NCBI RefSeq assembly: GCF_024753145.1
Contig: NZ_JANUGU010000009.1
Location: 186,001-250,000 of the forward strand
DNA length: 64,000 nucleotides
Direction: 5' to 3'
Origin: Massilia terrae
GTDB lineage: Bacteria > Pseudomonadota > Gammaproteobacteria > Burkholderiales > Burkholderiaceae_D
Of the stretch, positions 45,909 to 55,242 are shown piece after piece (the first letter of the stretch is position 1; each line of letters opens with the position of its first letter). The position numbers and the translations under genes were made by a program. The notes under the pieces were generated by a model. It was not told the origin of the DNA. It searched no databases and saw only the letters and a program-made list of their open reading frames with translations.

Positions 45909-46307
45909 ATGAAGGTGATCGTGTTTCATATCGGGGCCGAGCGCTACGGCCTGCCGCTGGCCGGGGTCGCGCGGGTGGTGCCGGTGGCGCAGCTGCTGCG
46001 CCTGACCGACGTCCCGCGCTTTTTCGCCGGCCTGCTCGATCTGCACGGCGAGCTGGTGCCGGTGGTCGACCTGACCCGCCTGGCCGGCCTGACGCCGGAG
46101 GCGGTGCGCTACGACACCCGGATCCTGATCGTCGATTGCCCGCAGCCGGACGGCGGCGCCCGCAAGCTGGGCCTGAAGGCGGAGCGCGTCGCCGGCGTCG
46201 CCGAAGCCGGCGGCATCGGCGATGACGCCGTGCGCGTCACCGACCTCGACACCCTGCTGCCGGCCGCCGCACGCGGCATGCTGTTCGATTACGCGGTGGC
46301 CGCATGA
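45909..46307 (+). CDS. wspB: CheW-type coupling protein (WspB-like)
   Basis: A 132-residue CheW domain linking the receptor to the kinase. Family features: MKVIVFHIGAERYGLPL at the start, LLDLHGELVPVVDLTRL (about 42-58) and GLKAERVAGV (about 93-102). It starts two bases after the receptor stop and overlaps the next start by four (ATGA). Assigned WspB from position and small size. Confidence 0.88.
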   Translation: MKVIVFHIGAERYGLPLAGVARVVPVAQLLRLTDVPRFFAGLLDLHGELVPVVDLTRLAGLTPEAVRYDTRILIVDCPQPDGGARKLGLKAERVAGVAEAGGIGDDAVRVTDLDTLLPAAARGMLFDYAVAA

Positions 46308-47461
46308 ACGTGGTCGAGATCCTGCGCACCGCGACTGGCCTGACGCCAGACCTGCCGACGCTCGAACGCGCGCTGCGCACCCGTATGCGCAAGTTGGGCA
46401 TGGCCGCGCACGCCGACTATGCCCGCCTGCTGGACGGTCCCGAACTGGACGAACTGGCCGAACTCGTGGTGGTGCCGGAATCGTGGATGTTCCGCGACCC
46501 GGCCGCCTTCCATGCCGCCACGTCCTTGGTGCAGCGGCGCGTGGCGCGCGATCCGGCCGCGGTCGTGCGCATCCTGTCGGCGCCCTGCGCCGGCGGAGAA
46601 GAACCGTATTCGATGGCGATGGCGCTGCAGGACGCCGGAGTGGCCGCCGCCCGCTACAGCATCGACGCGATCGACCTGTCGGCCGCCTCGATCCGGCGCG
46701 CCCGCGCGGCGCGCTACACCGCCAACGCCTTCCGCGGCGAGGAACTGGAATTCCGCGACCGCTACTTCAAGGCGGACGGCAAGGGCTACGTGCTGCGCGA
46801 GCCGGTGCGCGGGTCCGTGCATTTCAGGCGCGGCAACCTGCTGGACCTCGGCGCCGATGCCGCCCGCTACGACATCATCTTCTGCCGCAACCTGCTGATC
46901 TACTTCGACGACGCCGCGATTGGGCGCGCCGCCGCGGTGCTCTCGACCTTGCTGGCCGACGGCGGCATGCTGCTGGCCGGCCCGGCCGAGGCGCCGGCGC
47001 TGTGCCGCCACGGCTTCGCGCGGTTGCCGCTGCCGGGCGCCTTCGCACTGTACAAAACCAGCCAGCCGCCGGCCGAACTGGCAGTCCGCCCGATGGCCTC
47101 GCGCCGCGTCGCCGGCGTGTCGCTGAAGAAGACACTGCCTGACGGCCAATCGGCCGCCGGCCTGCTCGGCATCGCGCGCCGCCATGCCGAATCCGGGCGC
47201 TGGCGCGAAGCGGTCCGCACTTGCCACGGCCTGCTGGCGCTGGAACCGACCGAGGCCGGCGCCTGGTTCATCCTCGGCCAGGCCAGCCGCCACCAGGGCG
47301 ACGTCCGCGCCGCCGAGCGCCACTGGCGCCGCTGCCTCTACCTGGCGCCGCGCCACCACGAGGTGCTGGGCGCCCTCGCGCAGCTGGCCGAACACGACGG
47401 CGAGGCCGGGCGCGCCGCCGTCTATCGCCAGCGCGCCGCGCGACTGCGGAGCGGCGCGTGA
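46304..47461 (+). CDS. wspC: CheR-type methyltransferase with TPR tail (WspC-like)
   Basis: A 385-residue receptor methyltransferase using S-adenosylmethionine. The CheR domain (about 1-260) has VVPESWMFRDPAAF (normally ExFFRD-like), the SAM loop ILSAPCAGGEEPYSMAM (about 89-105) and DIIFCRNLLIYFD (about 190-202). A TPR-like tail occupies about 280-380 (LLALEPTEAGAWFILGQ), as in WspC. It would methylate the WspA-like receptor to raise signalling. Overlaps both neighbours by four bases. Confidence 0.92.
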   Translation: MNVVEILRTATGLTPDLPTLERALRTRMRKLGMAAHADYARLLDGPELDELAELVVVPESWMFRDPAAFHAATSLVQRRVARDPAAVVRILSAPCAGGEEPYSMAMALQDAGVAAARYSIDAIDLSAASIRRARAARYTANAFRGEELEFRDRYFKADGKGYVLREPVRGSVHFRRGNLLDLGADAARYDIIFCRNLLIYFDDAAIGRAAAVLSTLLADGGMLLAGPAEAPALCRHGFARLPLPGAFALYKTSQPPAELAVRPMASRRVAGVSLKKTLPDGQSAAGLLGIARRHAESGRWREAVRTCHGLLALEPTEAGAWFILGQASRHQGDVRAAERHWRRCLYLAPRHHEVLGALAQLAEHDGEAGRAAVYRQRAARLRSGA

Positions 47462-48123
47462 ACCTGTCCACCGCCGGCGGATTCGAGCAGGACTGCTGGA
47501 ACCGCATCGGCGTGCGGGGCGACCGCAGCTGCGGCCAGCTCGAACAGTACGTCCACTGCCGCAACTGCCCAGCCTACGCCCAGGCCGCCCAGCGCACCCT
47601 GCAGGTGCCGGTCGAACCGTCCTACCGCGAGTCGTGGGCCGAGCAGCTGCGCCGGCCGAAACCCTGTCCGCAGGTCGGCGACGCCAGCGCCCTCCTGTTC
47701 CGGATCGGCGGCGAATGGCTCGCGCTGCCTTCCGGGCTGGCGCTGTCGGTGGCGCCGCTCGGGCCGGTGCACCGGCTGCCGCACCGCGAGCGGCCGGGCC
47801 TCCTGGGCGTAGTGAATATCGGCGGCCGGCTGGCGCCCGCGATCGCGCTCGGCCCGCTGCTGGGCATCGGTGCGGAAAGTCCACCGGCGGTCGAAGGCCG
47901 CCACGTGTTCGGGCGCCTGCTGGTGATCGCGGCCGGCGCCCACTCCTGCGCGCTGCCGGTGACCGAACTGCACGGCATCGTGCGCTACGACCGGGGCGCG
48001 CTGGCCACGCCGGCCCAGCCTTGGGCTGCCCAGCTCGACGGCGTGCTGGCCCACGACGGCGTGCACGCCGGCCTGCTCAACGGGGCGCTGCTGGCGCGCC
48101 GCATCGGGGAACTGCTGCGATGA
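47458..48123 (+). CDS. wspD: CheW-type coupling protein (WspD-like)
   Basis: A 221-residue CheW protein with the WspD-specific N-terminal extension CWNRIGVRGDRSCGQLEQY and HCRNCPAYA (about 13-40), rich in cysteines, followed by the CheW domain (about 75-215, LLGVVNIGGRLAPAIAL). The start is a GTG at 47458 that overlaps the wspC stop (GTGA). It ends overlapping the wspE-like start. The cysteines of the extension could bind a metal; not shown. Confidence 0.9.
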   Translation: MNLSTAGGFEQDCWNRIGVRGDRSCGQLEQYVHCRNCPAYAQAAQRTLQVPVEPSYRESWAEQLRRPKPCPQVGDASALLFRIGGEWLALPSGLALSVAPLGPVHRLPHRERPGLLGVVNIGGRLAPAIALGPLLGIGAESPPAVEGRHVFGRLLVIAAGAHSCALPVTELHGIVRYDRGALATPAQPWAAQLDGVLAHDGVHAGLLNGALLARRIGELLR

Positions 48124-50300
48124 TGCCGGACCAGGACCTGAGCGCGTTCTCGCTGTTCGACCTGTTCCGGCTCGAAGCCGAGGGCCAGTCGCGGGTGCTG
48201 ACCGAAGGCCTGCTCGCGCTCGAACGCGGCGCCGCGCCCGGCGCGCTCGAACCGCTGATGCGCGCCGCCCATTCGCTCAAGGGCGCCGCCGCGATCGTCG
48301 CGCTGGAGCCGGCCGTGCGGCTGGCGCACGAAATGGAAGACGCCCTGCTCGCGCTGAATCGCGCCGGCGCGGTGCCGGTGCAGCGCATCGACGCCCTGCT
48401 GGCCGGCGTCGACCTGTTGCAACGGCTCGCGCAAGTTGGCGAGGCCGGCCTGCAGGACTGGCTGGCCGCCAACCAGCACGCGTTCGATGCCGCGATCGGC
48501 GCCATCGGCGCGCCCGTGGCGGTTGCGCCGCCGGTTGCCGCGCAGCCCGTGGCCGAGGAGGCCGGGGCGATGCCCGCCACGCCGGTCCAGCAGGCCTCCG
48601 ACGAACTGCTCGCGCTGGCCAGCCAGGCCCGCCTGCAGGCGCTGCAGTTTGCGCCCTTCATCACGTCGCTGGAACGCTACAAGCGCAGCCAGGCCGGCGT
48701 GATGCAGCTGCTCGAACAGCTGCGCGACGCCGCCACCGCCTCGCGCGATCCGCACCTGGCCGACCTGGCCGCGCTGGTGATGGCGCGCGCCGAGCCGCTC
48801 AAGGGTGTCCTGCTCAGCCACATCGCCGAAGCCGACGAATACCAGCGCCACGCGGTGACGGTCACCTCGCGCCTGGCCGACCAGGTGCTGGCGCTGCGCA
48901 TGTGCCCGATCGGCGACGGCCTGCACTCCTTCCCGCGCATGGCGCGCGACCTGGCGCGCAGCCTCGGCAAGAAGGTAAGGGTGGACCTGGCCGGCGCCGA
49001 CACGATGGTCGACCGCGCGATCCTGCCGCGCATCGAAGGCGCCCTGACCCAGATGCTGCGCAACGCGCTCGACCACGGCATCGAAATGCCGGACGAACGC
49101 CGCGCCGCCGGCAAGCCGGAGGAAGGCGCGATCCGCATCGGCGCGCGCCATCTCGGCGGCATGCTGCTGGTCGAAGTGGCCGACGATGGCCGCGGCGTCG
49201 ACCCGCAGCGCATCCGCGATGCCGCCGTGCGCCACCAGCGCGCCACGGCGGCGATCGCGGCGCGCCTGCCGGATGCCGAACTGATGGAGTTCCTGTTCCT
49301 GCCCGGCTTCAGCCTGAAGGAAAGCGCCAACGAGCTGTCCGGCCGCGGCGTCGGCCTCGACGTTGTGCACGACCTCGCGGTCAGCCTGAACGGATCGCTG
49401 CGCGCCGAGAGCCGGCCCGGGCAAGGCTTTGCGCTGTCGCTGACGCTGCCGCTGACGCAGTCGGTGGTGCGCGCGCTGGTGGTCGACATCGGTGGCGAGC
49501 CGTATGCGCTGCCGATCGCGCGCGTCGAGCGCGTGCTCAAGCTGCCGCAAGGCGCGCTGGTCACGCGCGGAGGGCAGCAGTACATCGACCTCGCCGGTGA
49601 ATGGATCGGCGTGGTGGGCGCGGCGCAGGTGCTCGGCCTCGGCTGCCCTGACGCTGGTCCGGAGCTGTCGCTGGTCGTCATCGGCGGCGGCCACGATCGC
49701 TGCGCGCTGGCGGTCGACGCCATCCGCGGCGAGCAGACCCTGACCGTGCAGCCGCTGGAGCCGATGTTCGGCGCGCTGCGCGACGTCGCCTGCGGCGCGA
49801 TCCTCGACAGCGGCGCGCCGGTGCTGGTGCTCGACGTGCCTTCGCTGCTGGTCTCCACCAACCGCCTGCTGCACGAAGGCGCGCTGCAGCATCTGGGCCA
49901 GCCGGACGATGCGGCCGGGCGGCGCCGCGTGCTGGTGGTCGACGACTCGCTCACGGTGCGCGAGATGGAGCGCAAGGTGCTGGCCGCGCACGGCTACAAG
50001 GTCGACGTCGCGGTGGACGGCATGGATGGCTGGAACATGCTGCGCAGCGCCGACTACGACCTGCTGGTGACCGACGTCGACATGCCGCGCATGGACGGCA
50101 TCGAGCTGGTGACGCTGTTGCGCGCAGACGCGCGGCTGCAGCGCATGCCGGTCATGATCGTGTCGTACAAGGACCGCATGGAAGACCGCGCGCGCGGCCT
50201 GCACGCGGGCGCCGACTACTACCTGGCCAAGGGCAGCTTCCACGAGCGCGCGCTGCTCGACGCGGTGGCGGACCTGATCGGCGGCCCGCTGATTGACTGA
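48120..50300 (+). CDS. wspE: CheA-type hybrid kinase with receiver (WspE-like)
   Basis: A 726-residue chemosensory kinase. Order: Hpt domain with phospho-His in RAAHSLKGAAAIV (about 44-56), dimerisation region (about 230-300), HATPase (NALDHGIEMPDERRAAGK, DDGRGVD, GRGVGLDVV; about 310-440), CheW-like domain (about 445-580) and a C-terminal receiver (about 605-722, Asp in LLVTDVDMPRMDG). The CheA-REC fusion is diagnostic of WspE. Its phosphoryl target in the pathway is the WspR receiver. A second ATG follows immediately; either could be used. Confidence 0.93.
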   Translation: MMPDQDLSAFSLFDLFRLEAEGQSRVLTEGLLALERGAAPGALEPLMRAAHSLKGAAAIVALEPAVRLAHEMEDALLALNRAGAVPVQRIDALLAGVDLLQRLAQVGEAGLQDWLAANQHAFDAAIGAIGAPVAVAPPVAAQPVAEEAGAMPATPVQQASDELLALASQARLQALQFAPFITSLERYKRSQAGVMQLLEQLRDAATASRDPHLADLAALVMARAEPLKGVLLSHIAEADEYQRHAVTVTSRLADQVLALRMCPIGDGLHSFPRMARDLARSLGKKVRVDLAGADTMVDRAILPRIEGALTQMLRNALDHGIEMPDERRAAGKPEEGAIRIGARHLGGMLLVEVADDGRGVDPQRIRDAAVRHQRATAAIAARLPDAELMEFLFLPGFSLKESANELSGRGVGLDVVHDLAVSLNGSLRAESRPGQGFALSLTLPLTQSVVRALVVDIGGEPYALPIARVERVLKLPQGALVTRGGQQYIDLAGEWIGVVGAAQVLGLGCPDAGPELSLVVIGGGHDRCALAVDAIRGEQTLTVQPLEPMFGALRDVACGAILDSGAPVLVLDVPSLLVSTNRLLHEGALQHLGQPDDAAGRRRVLVVDDSLTVREMERKVLAAHGYKVDVAVDGMDGWNMLRSADYDLLVTDVDMPRMDGIELVTLLRADARLQRMPVMIVSYKDRMEDRARGLHAGADYYLAKGSFHERALLDAVADLIGGPLID

Positions 50301-50364
50301 CCGGCGGTGTTCGAGCGAGTACAATGCCGTGCCAGATATGACAATAATAACGAGTCCAAAACCG

Positions 50365-51339
50365 ATGACAGATACTTCCCGGGTCACCGTCCTGCTGGTC
50401 GATGACCAGCTGATCATCGTCGAAGCCATCCGCCGCATGCTGGCGGGCCAGCCCGACATCGATTTCCACTACCTGACCGACGCCTCGAAGGCGCTCGACG
50501 CCGCGCTCGAGCTGCAGCCGACCGTGATCCTGCAGGACCTGGTGGTGCCGGGCACCGACGGCTTCAAGGTGATCCGTTCCTACCGCGAGGAAGAGCGCCT
50601 GCGCCACGTGCCGGTGATCGTGCTGTCGGCCGGCGAGGACGCCAAGCTCAAGGCGCACGGCTTTGCGGTCGGCGCCAACGACTACCTGGTCAAGCTGCCG
50701 GACCAGGTGGAGCTGCTGGCGCGGCTGCGCTATCACTCGGCCGGCTACATCAGCCGGCTGGAGCGCGACGACGCCTTCCGCCGCCTGCGCGAGAGCCAGG
50801 AGCAGCTGGAGCGCGCCAACGAAGAGCTGCACAAGCTGGCCGCGCTCGACGGCCTGACCGGCATCGCCAACCGTCGCCGCTTCGACGAGACCATCCGCAC
50901 CGAGTGGCAGCGCGCGCAGCGCAACAAGAAGCCGCTGTCGCTACTGATGTGCGACGTCGACTTCTTCAAGAAGTACAACGACGGGCTGGGCCACCAGGCC
51001 GGCGACCTGTGCCTGAAAAAGGTGGCGGGCGCGCTGACCGGCTGCCTGAAGCGCCCGGCCGACCTGGCGGCGCGCTACGGCGGCGAGGAGTTCGTGCTGG
51101 TGCTGCCGGACACCGGCATCGATGGCGCGATGAAGCTGGCCGAATCCTGCCGCGCGAATGTCGAGCGGCTGCAGCTGGAGCACCCGGCCGGCGGCGTGGT
51201 CACGCTGTCGATCGGCGTCGCCAGCGCGGTGCCGGACAATCACAATGCGATGGAAGCCTTGGTGGAACGCGCGGACAAGGCGCTGTATGCGTCCAAGCAG
51301 GCGGGGCGCAATCGGGTCAGCGAGGCGGGCGAAGGCTGA
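50365..51339 (+). CDS. wspR: diguanylate cyclase response regulator (WspR-like)
   Basis: A 324-residue output of the Wsp pathway: receiver (about 8-130, Asp in ILQDLVVPGTDG), coiled-coil linker (about 130-165) and GGDEF domain (about 168-320) with active GGEEF at 239-243 and an RPAD inhibitory I-site at 230-233. It makes c-di-GMP when phosphorylated. An earlier ATG at 50338 is possible; neither has a strong ribosome site. It follows wspE by 64 bases with no wspF (cheB-like) gene between them. Confidence 0.93.
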   Translation: MTDTSRVTVLLVDDQLIIVEAIRRMLAGQPDIDFHYLTDASKALDAALELQPTVILQDLVVPGTDGFKVIRSYREEERLRHVPVIVLSAGEDAKLKAHGFAVGANDYLVKLPDQVELLARLRYHSAGYISRLERDDAFRRLRESQEQLERANEELHKLAALDGLTGIANRRRFDETIRTEWQRAQRNKKPLSLLMCDVDFFKKYNDGLGHQAGDLCLKKVAGALTGCLKRPADLAARYGGEEFVLVLPDTGIDGAMKLAESCRANVERLQLEHPAGGVVTLSIGVASAVPDNHNAMEALVERADKALYASKQAGRNRVSEAGEG

Positions 51340-51361
51340 GTCGGCGTCAGCATTCGCCCAT

Positions 51362-51401
51362 GCAAAATGGGGTTCCCGCGTGCGCGGGAACCCCATTTTG
51401 C
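51362..51401. repeat. REP-like near-perfect 40-bp palindrome
   Basis: Arms of 19 bases (GCAAAATGGGGTTCCCGCG and its complement) around a two-base centre. It is the longest perfect single unit in the window and sits between the converging wspR-like and SDR genes, 22 bases after the wspR stop, where its strong hairpin probably ends both transcripts. Confidence 0.8.
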
Positions 51402-51416
51402 GTGCAGATACGAAAC

Positions 51417-52142
51417 TCAGACCTCGCGCACGTCGTCCACCGGCTTGGCGCCGAAGTTCGCGGCGAGCAGGTAGGCGACGACTTTGCGCGCACTCTGCTC
51501 CGGCGCCGCCAGCGCCCCCTGGTTCTTCATCTGCACAAACCGCTCGCGCATCGGAAAGCGCGATTCCGGCGTGGCCCGGATCTCGGCCTGCATGCCCGTA
51601 TCGATCACACCGGGCGCCAAACTGACCGCCCTCACCCTCCCATCGCCATCCAGCGCCACCGCCCGCGCGTGATGATCGAGCGCGGCCTTGGTCGCGCAGT
51701 ACACGCTCCAGCCGGGATAGGCGTTGCGCGCGGCCCCGCTCGAAATGTGCAGGATGCGGGTCTCGGCCCCTTGCGCCGCGCGCACCACGGCGGCCGCCAG
51801 CGCCAGCGGCGCGGCCACGTTCAGCGACACCGCGCGCACCACCGCCGCCGGATCCTGCTCCGCAAGCGGCCCCACCGGATTCACCACGCCTGCATTATTG
51901 ACCAGCAGCGCGGTGCCGCAGCCATCCAGCCACTCCCGCAATGCAGGCCCGGCCAGCCACGCACCCAGCGCGGCCGCATCGGACAAATCCAGCGCGGCCT
52001 CGCGCAGCAGCGCCGGGTACTTCGCCGCCAGCTCCGCCGCGCCGCCGCGCGCCAGACCCAGCACCGGCACGCCGCGCGCCAGCAGCTCGCCTGCGATCGC
52101 CGCGCCCAGGCCCTTGGTGTGTCCGGTCACGATCGCTTTCAT
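51417..52142 (-). CDS. short-chain dehydrogenase/reductase (sepiapterin reductase-like)
   Basis: A 241-residue classical SDR. NAD(P)-binding TGHTKGLGAAIA (about 6-17, TGxxxGxG), NNAGVVNPVG (about 82-91), catalytic Ser in ISSGAARNAYPGW, catalytic YCATK (about 154-158), and PGVIDTGMQ. The frame opens much earlier inside murB, but the ATG at 52142 has an AGGAGG ribosome site and fits the family. It is 13 bases downstream of murB. The protein resembles sepiapterin/benzil reductase-type SDRs; substrate uncertain. Confidence 0.9.
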   Translation of the reverse strand: MKAIVTGHTKGLGAAIAGELLARGVPVLGLARGGAAELAAKYPALLREAALDLSDAAALGAWLAGPALREWLDGCGTALLVNNAGVVNPVGPLAEQDPAAVVRAVSLNVAAPLALAAAVVRAAQGAETRILHISSGAARNAYPGWSVYCATKAALDHHARAVALDGDGRVRAVSLAPGVIDTGMQAEIRATPESRFPMRERFVQMKNQGALAAPEQSARKVVAYLLAANFGAKPVDDVREV

Positions 52143-52155
52143 CGCCCGCCTCCTG

Positions 52156-53175
52156 TCAGATGAACACCGGCTCCGGCTCCAGCTGCACGCCGTAGCGCTC
52201 GTACACGTCGCGCTGGATCGCGCGCGCCAGTGCCACCACGTCCGCCCCGCTGGCCCCGCCGTTGTTGACGAGGACCAGCGCCTGCTGCGGATACACCCCG
52301 GCCGCGCCAAGGTTCCGGCCCTTCCAGCCGCACTGGTCGATCAGCCAGCCCGCGGCCAGCTTCTCGCTGCCGTCCGGCTGGCGGTGGTGCACCAGGTTCG
52401 GGAAGGATTCCAGCAGCCGTGCGCACTGCTCGCCCGCCACCACCGGATTCTTGAAGAAGCTGCCGGCGTTGCCGATCACCGCCGGATCCGGCAGCTTGCG
52501 GCGCCGGATCGCGATCACGGCGTCGCTCACCTGGCGCGCGGTCGGCGCATCCACGCCGGCCAGTGCCTGTGCCAGCTCGGCATAGCGCAGGTTCGGTTGC
52601 CACGCCGTCGGCAGCGCGAAGGTCACGTCCAGCACGATCAGGCGCGCGCCATCGGCGTGCTTGAAGATGCTGTCGCGGTAGCCGAAGCGGCAGTCGATTC
52701 CGCGCAGCACGCGCTGCGCGCCACTGTCCGGATCGAACAGGGTCAACGCGTGGAACACATCCTTGATCTCCGCCCCGTAAGCCCCGATGTTCTGGATCGG
52801 CGCCGCGCCCACTGTGCCGGGAATCAGCGACAAATTCTCCAGCCCGCCCAAGCCCTGCGCCAGTGTCCACTGCACGAAATCATGCCAGTTTTCGCCGGCC
52901 GCGGCGCGCACCAGGGTGTGGCCGTGTTCTTCGCCGATGACTGCGCGCCCGGCCAGCGCCATGTGCAGCACCAGCCCGTCGAAGTCGCGCGTGAACAGCA
53001 GGTTGCTGCCGCCGCCCAGCACCAGGCGCGGCAGCGCGGCCAGCGCCGGATCCGCCAGCGCCGCCGCCACCTGCCCGGGCTCGTCCACGCGCAAGTAGCG
53101 CCGCGCACGCGCCGGGATGCGGAAAGTGTTGAGGGAATCGAGCGGGAAATCGGGGGCGATGGCGAGATCTGGCAT
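52156..53175 (-). CDS. murB: UDP-N-acetylenolpyruvoylglucosamine reductase
   Basis: A 339-residue FAD enzyme that reduces UDP-GlcNAc-enolpyruvate to UDP-MurNAc in peptidoglycan synthesis. Features: NTFRIPARA near the start, FAD-binding [11 protein letters not shown] (about 53-63), [21 protein letters not shown] (about 118-138), the catalytic Ser region [11 protein letters not shown] (about 226-236) and the terminal LEPEPVFI. The type-I (E. coli-like) length is kept. ATG at 53175 chosen, as the upstream frame is not family-like. Confidence 0.96.
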   Translation of the reverse strand: MPDLAIAPDFPLDSLNTFRIPARARRYLRVDEPGQVAAALADPALAALPRLVLGGGSNLLFTRDFDGLVLHMALAGRAVIGEEHGHTLVRAAAGENWHDFVQWTLAQGLGGLENLSLIPGTVGAAPIQNIGAYGAEIKDVFHALTLFDPDSGAQRVLRGIDCRFGYRDSIFKHADGARLIVLDVTFALPTAWQPNLRYAELAQALAGVDAPTARQVSDAVIAIRRRKLPDPAVIGNAGSFFKNPVVAGEQCARLLESFPNLVHHRQPDGSEKLAAGWLIDQCGWKGRNLGAAGVYPQQALVLVNNGGASGADVVALARAIQRDVYERYGVQLEPEPVFI

Positions 53176-53333
53176 GAAGGATGGATGAAACTGGCCGCGT
53201 CTGCCCGGCCGTGCAAGCCGATTATAGAGGCAAATGCATGCCCGTCCGGCAAAAAAACGGCAGCTGTTCAAGGGCGCCGGCCAGGTTGTCCGTTAAAATA
53301 CGCACATCTTAAATTTGCAAGAGGAACCATCCA

Positions 53334-53819
53334 ATGCCATCTTTTGACGTGGTATGCGAAGCCAATATGGTCGAGGTGAAGAATGCCGTCGACCAGGCCA
53401 ACAAGGAAATCACCACCCGCTTCGACTTCAAGGGCAGTTCCGCCAACGTCGAACAGAAGGAGCGTGAGCTGACCCTGTTCGCCGACGCCGAGTTCCAGCT
53501 GGGCCAGGTGCGCGATGTGCTGGTCAACAAGATGTCCAAGCGCCAGGTCGACGTGCGCTTCCTCGACGAGGGCGACGTCCAGAAGGTCGGCGGCGACAAG
53601 GTCAAGCAGGTGATCAAGGTGCGCAACGGCATCGAGAGCGAGGACGCCAAGAAGATCACCAAGCTCATCAAGGAAAGCAAGATGAAGGTGCAGGCCAGCA
53701 TCCAGGGCGAGTCGGTGCGCGTGACCGGCAAGAACCGCGACGACCTGCAGGAAGCCATCGCGCTGCTGCGCAAGGAGGTCAAGGACCTGCCGCTGGAGTT
53801 CAACAACTTCCGCGATTAA
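53334..53819 (+). CDS. yajQ: YajQ family cyclic-di-GMP-binding protein
   Basis: A 161-residue YajQ/UPF0234 protein. Relatives in Xanthomonas bind c-di-GMP and act on transcription. Typical segments: [30 protein letters not shown] (about 25-35), [35 protein letters not shown] (about 106-126) and the terminal [10 protein letters not shown]. Diverges from murB. With the diguanylate cyclases of this window it could be a receptor of their product, though not all YajQ proteins have been shown to bind it. Confidence 0.95.
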   Translation: MPSFDVVCEANMVEVKNAVDQANKEITTRFDFKGSSANVEQKERELTLFADAEFQLGQVRDVLVNKMSKRQVDVRFLDEGDVQKVGGDKVKQVIKVRNGIESEDAKKITKLIKESKMKVQASIQGESVRVTGKNRDDLQEAIALLRKEVKDLPLEFNNFRD

Positions 53820-53872
53820 CGAACGGTCGTTCGTTCGAAATCCCTGTCGGTAAGGGAATTCTTTGGTTTCGG

Positions 53873-53945
53873 CCCCATGCGATGGGGTAGAATGATGCCC
53901 GCGTAAATTTGCCGCGGGTCTCGCTGCTGAGCCAGCGAAATGCGG
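53873..53945 (+). promoter_or_regulatory. promoter-overlapping dyad and structured leader of the NMO-like gene
   Basis: CCCCAT-GCG-ATGGGG (53873-53887) is a perfect dyad lying just before the -10-like TAGAAT (53888-53893). The presumed leader then holds two possible hairpins, CCCGCG...CGCGGG (about 53898-53918) and TCGCTG...CAGCGA (about 53921-53938). The dyad could be an operator. No known riboswitch is recognised. Confidence 0.4.
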
Positions 53946-53961
53946 TCGTCTGAGGATAGCA

Positions 53962-55227
53962 ATGAAACGTGTTGATGATTTCCGCCTGCGTTTGGGCAAC
54001 AAGGAATATGTGCCCATCATGATTGGCGGAATGGGTGTGGACATTTCGACCTCCGAGCTGGCGCTGGAAGCGGCACGGCTGGGCGGCATCGGCCATATTT
54101 CCGACGCGATGGTGCCGGACGTGTCGGACCGTAAGTTCGATACCAGCTTCGTCAAGGAAAAGACCAAGCTCTACAAGTTCAACATCAACAATATGGACAA
54201 GTCGGCGGTCAAGTTCGACCTCGACCGCCTGGCCGAGGCGACCCGCCTGCATGTTGGCGCGACCATGGCAGCGAAGAAAGGCGATGGCCTGATCTTCGTG
54301 AACTGCATGGAAAAGCTGACCATGAACGCGCCCAAGGAAACCCTGCGCACCCGCCTGGCCTCGGCGCTGGACGCGGGCATCGACGGCATCACCATGTCGG
54401 CCGGCCTGCACCTCGGTTCCTTCGAGCTGATCAAGGACCACCCGCGCTTCCGCGACGCCAAACTGGGCATCATCGTGTCCTCCGTGCGCGCGCTGCAATT
54501 GTTCCTGAAGAAGGTGTCGCGCCTGGACCGCCTGCCGGACTTCGTGATCGTCGAAGGCCCGCTGGCCGGCGGCCACCTCGGCTTCGGCATGGACTGGGCC
54601 GAGTACGACCTGCACACCATCATGGACGAGATCCATGCCTGGCTGGCCAAGGAAGAACTGAACCTCCCGCTGATCGCGGCGGGCGGCGTATTCACCGGCA
54701 GCGACGCAGTCAGCTTCCTGGAGCGCGGCGCCGGCGGCGTGCAGGTGGCGACCCGCTTCACCGTGACCCGCGAGTGCGGCCTGCCGGACAACGTCAAGCA
54801 GGAATACTTCAAGGCCAGCGAAGAAGACATCATCGTCAACGGCATCTCGCCGACCGGCTATCCGATGCGCATGCTGCAGCAGACGCCGGCGATCGGCTCG
54901 GGCATCCGTCCGGGCTGCGAGTCCTACGGCTACCTGCTGGACGCGACCGGCAACTGCGCCTACATCAACTCGTACAACCGCGAAGTGATGGCGCACCCGG
55001 GCTCGAAGAACATCGTGGTGATGGACAAGACCTGCCTGTGCACGCACATGCGCAACTTCAACTGCTGGACCTGCGGCGCGACCACCCATCGCCTGAAGGA
55101 CACGACCCACAAGCTGGACGACGGCAGCTACCAGATCCTGTCCGCCGAACACGTGTTCAAGGACTACCAGTTCAGCGTCGACAACCAGATCGCCCTGCCC
55201 CCGCGGCAGGATGCTGCGGCGGCCTGA
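53962..55227 (+). CDS. nitronate monooxygenase-family FMN protein
   Basis: A 421-residue TIM-barrel flavoprotein of the NMO / 2-nitropropane dioxygenase-like family. Features: PIMIGGMGVDISTSELALEAARLGGIGHIS (about 18-47), DGITMSAGLH (about 140), VIVEGPLAGGHLGFG (about 196-210), LPLIAAGGVFTGSDAVSFLERGAGGVQVATRF (about 234-265, the FMN-phosphate site). It is longer than classical NMOs, with a C-terminal Cys cluster CLCTHMRNFNCWTCGATTHR (about 357-376) that could hold a metal. It may act on a substrate other than nitronates. Followed by a strong terminator. Confidence 0.85.
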   Translation: MKRVDDFRLRLGNKEYVPIMIGGMGVDISTSELALEAARLGGIGHISDAMVPDVSDRKFDTSFVKEKTKLYKFNINNMDKSAVKFDLDRLAEATRLHVGATMAAKKGDGLIFVNCMEKLTMNAPKETLRTRLASALDAGIDGITMSAGLHLGSFELIKDHPRFRDAKLGIIVSSVRALQLFLKKVSRLDRLPDFVIVEGPLAGGHLGFGMDWAEYDLHTIMDEIHAWLAKEELNLPLIAAGGVFTGSDAVSFLERGAGGVQVATRFTVTRECGLPDNVKQEYFKASEEDIIVNGISPTGYPMRMLQQTPAIGSGIRPGCESYGYLLDATGNCAYINSYNREVMAHPGSKNIVVMDKTCLCTHMRNFNCWTCGATTHRLKDTTHKLDDGSYQILSAEHVFKDYQFSVDNQIALPPRQDAAAA

Positions 55228-55242
55228 TCGTGCGCAGCGCTG

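Noticed and set aside
47985-50459. Open frame of about 820 codons on the minus strand
   Set aside because: Antisense to the WspE-like gene; no recognisable domain.
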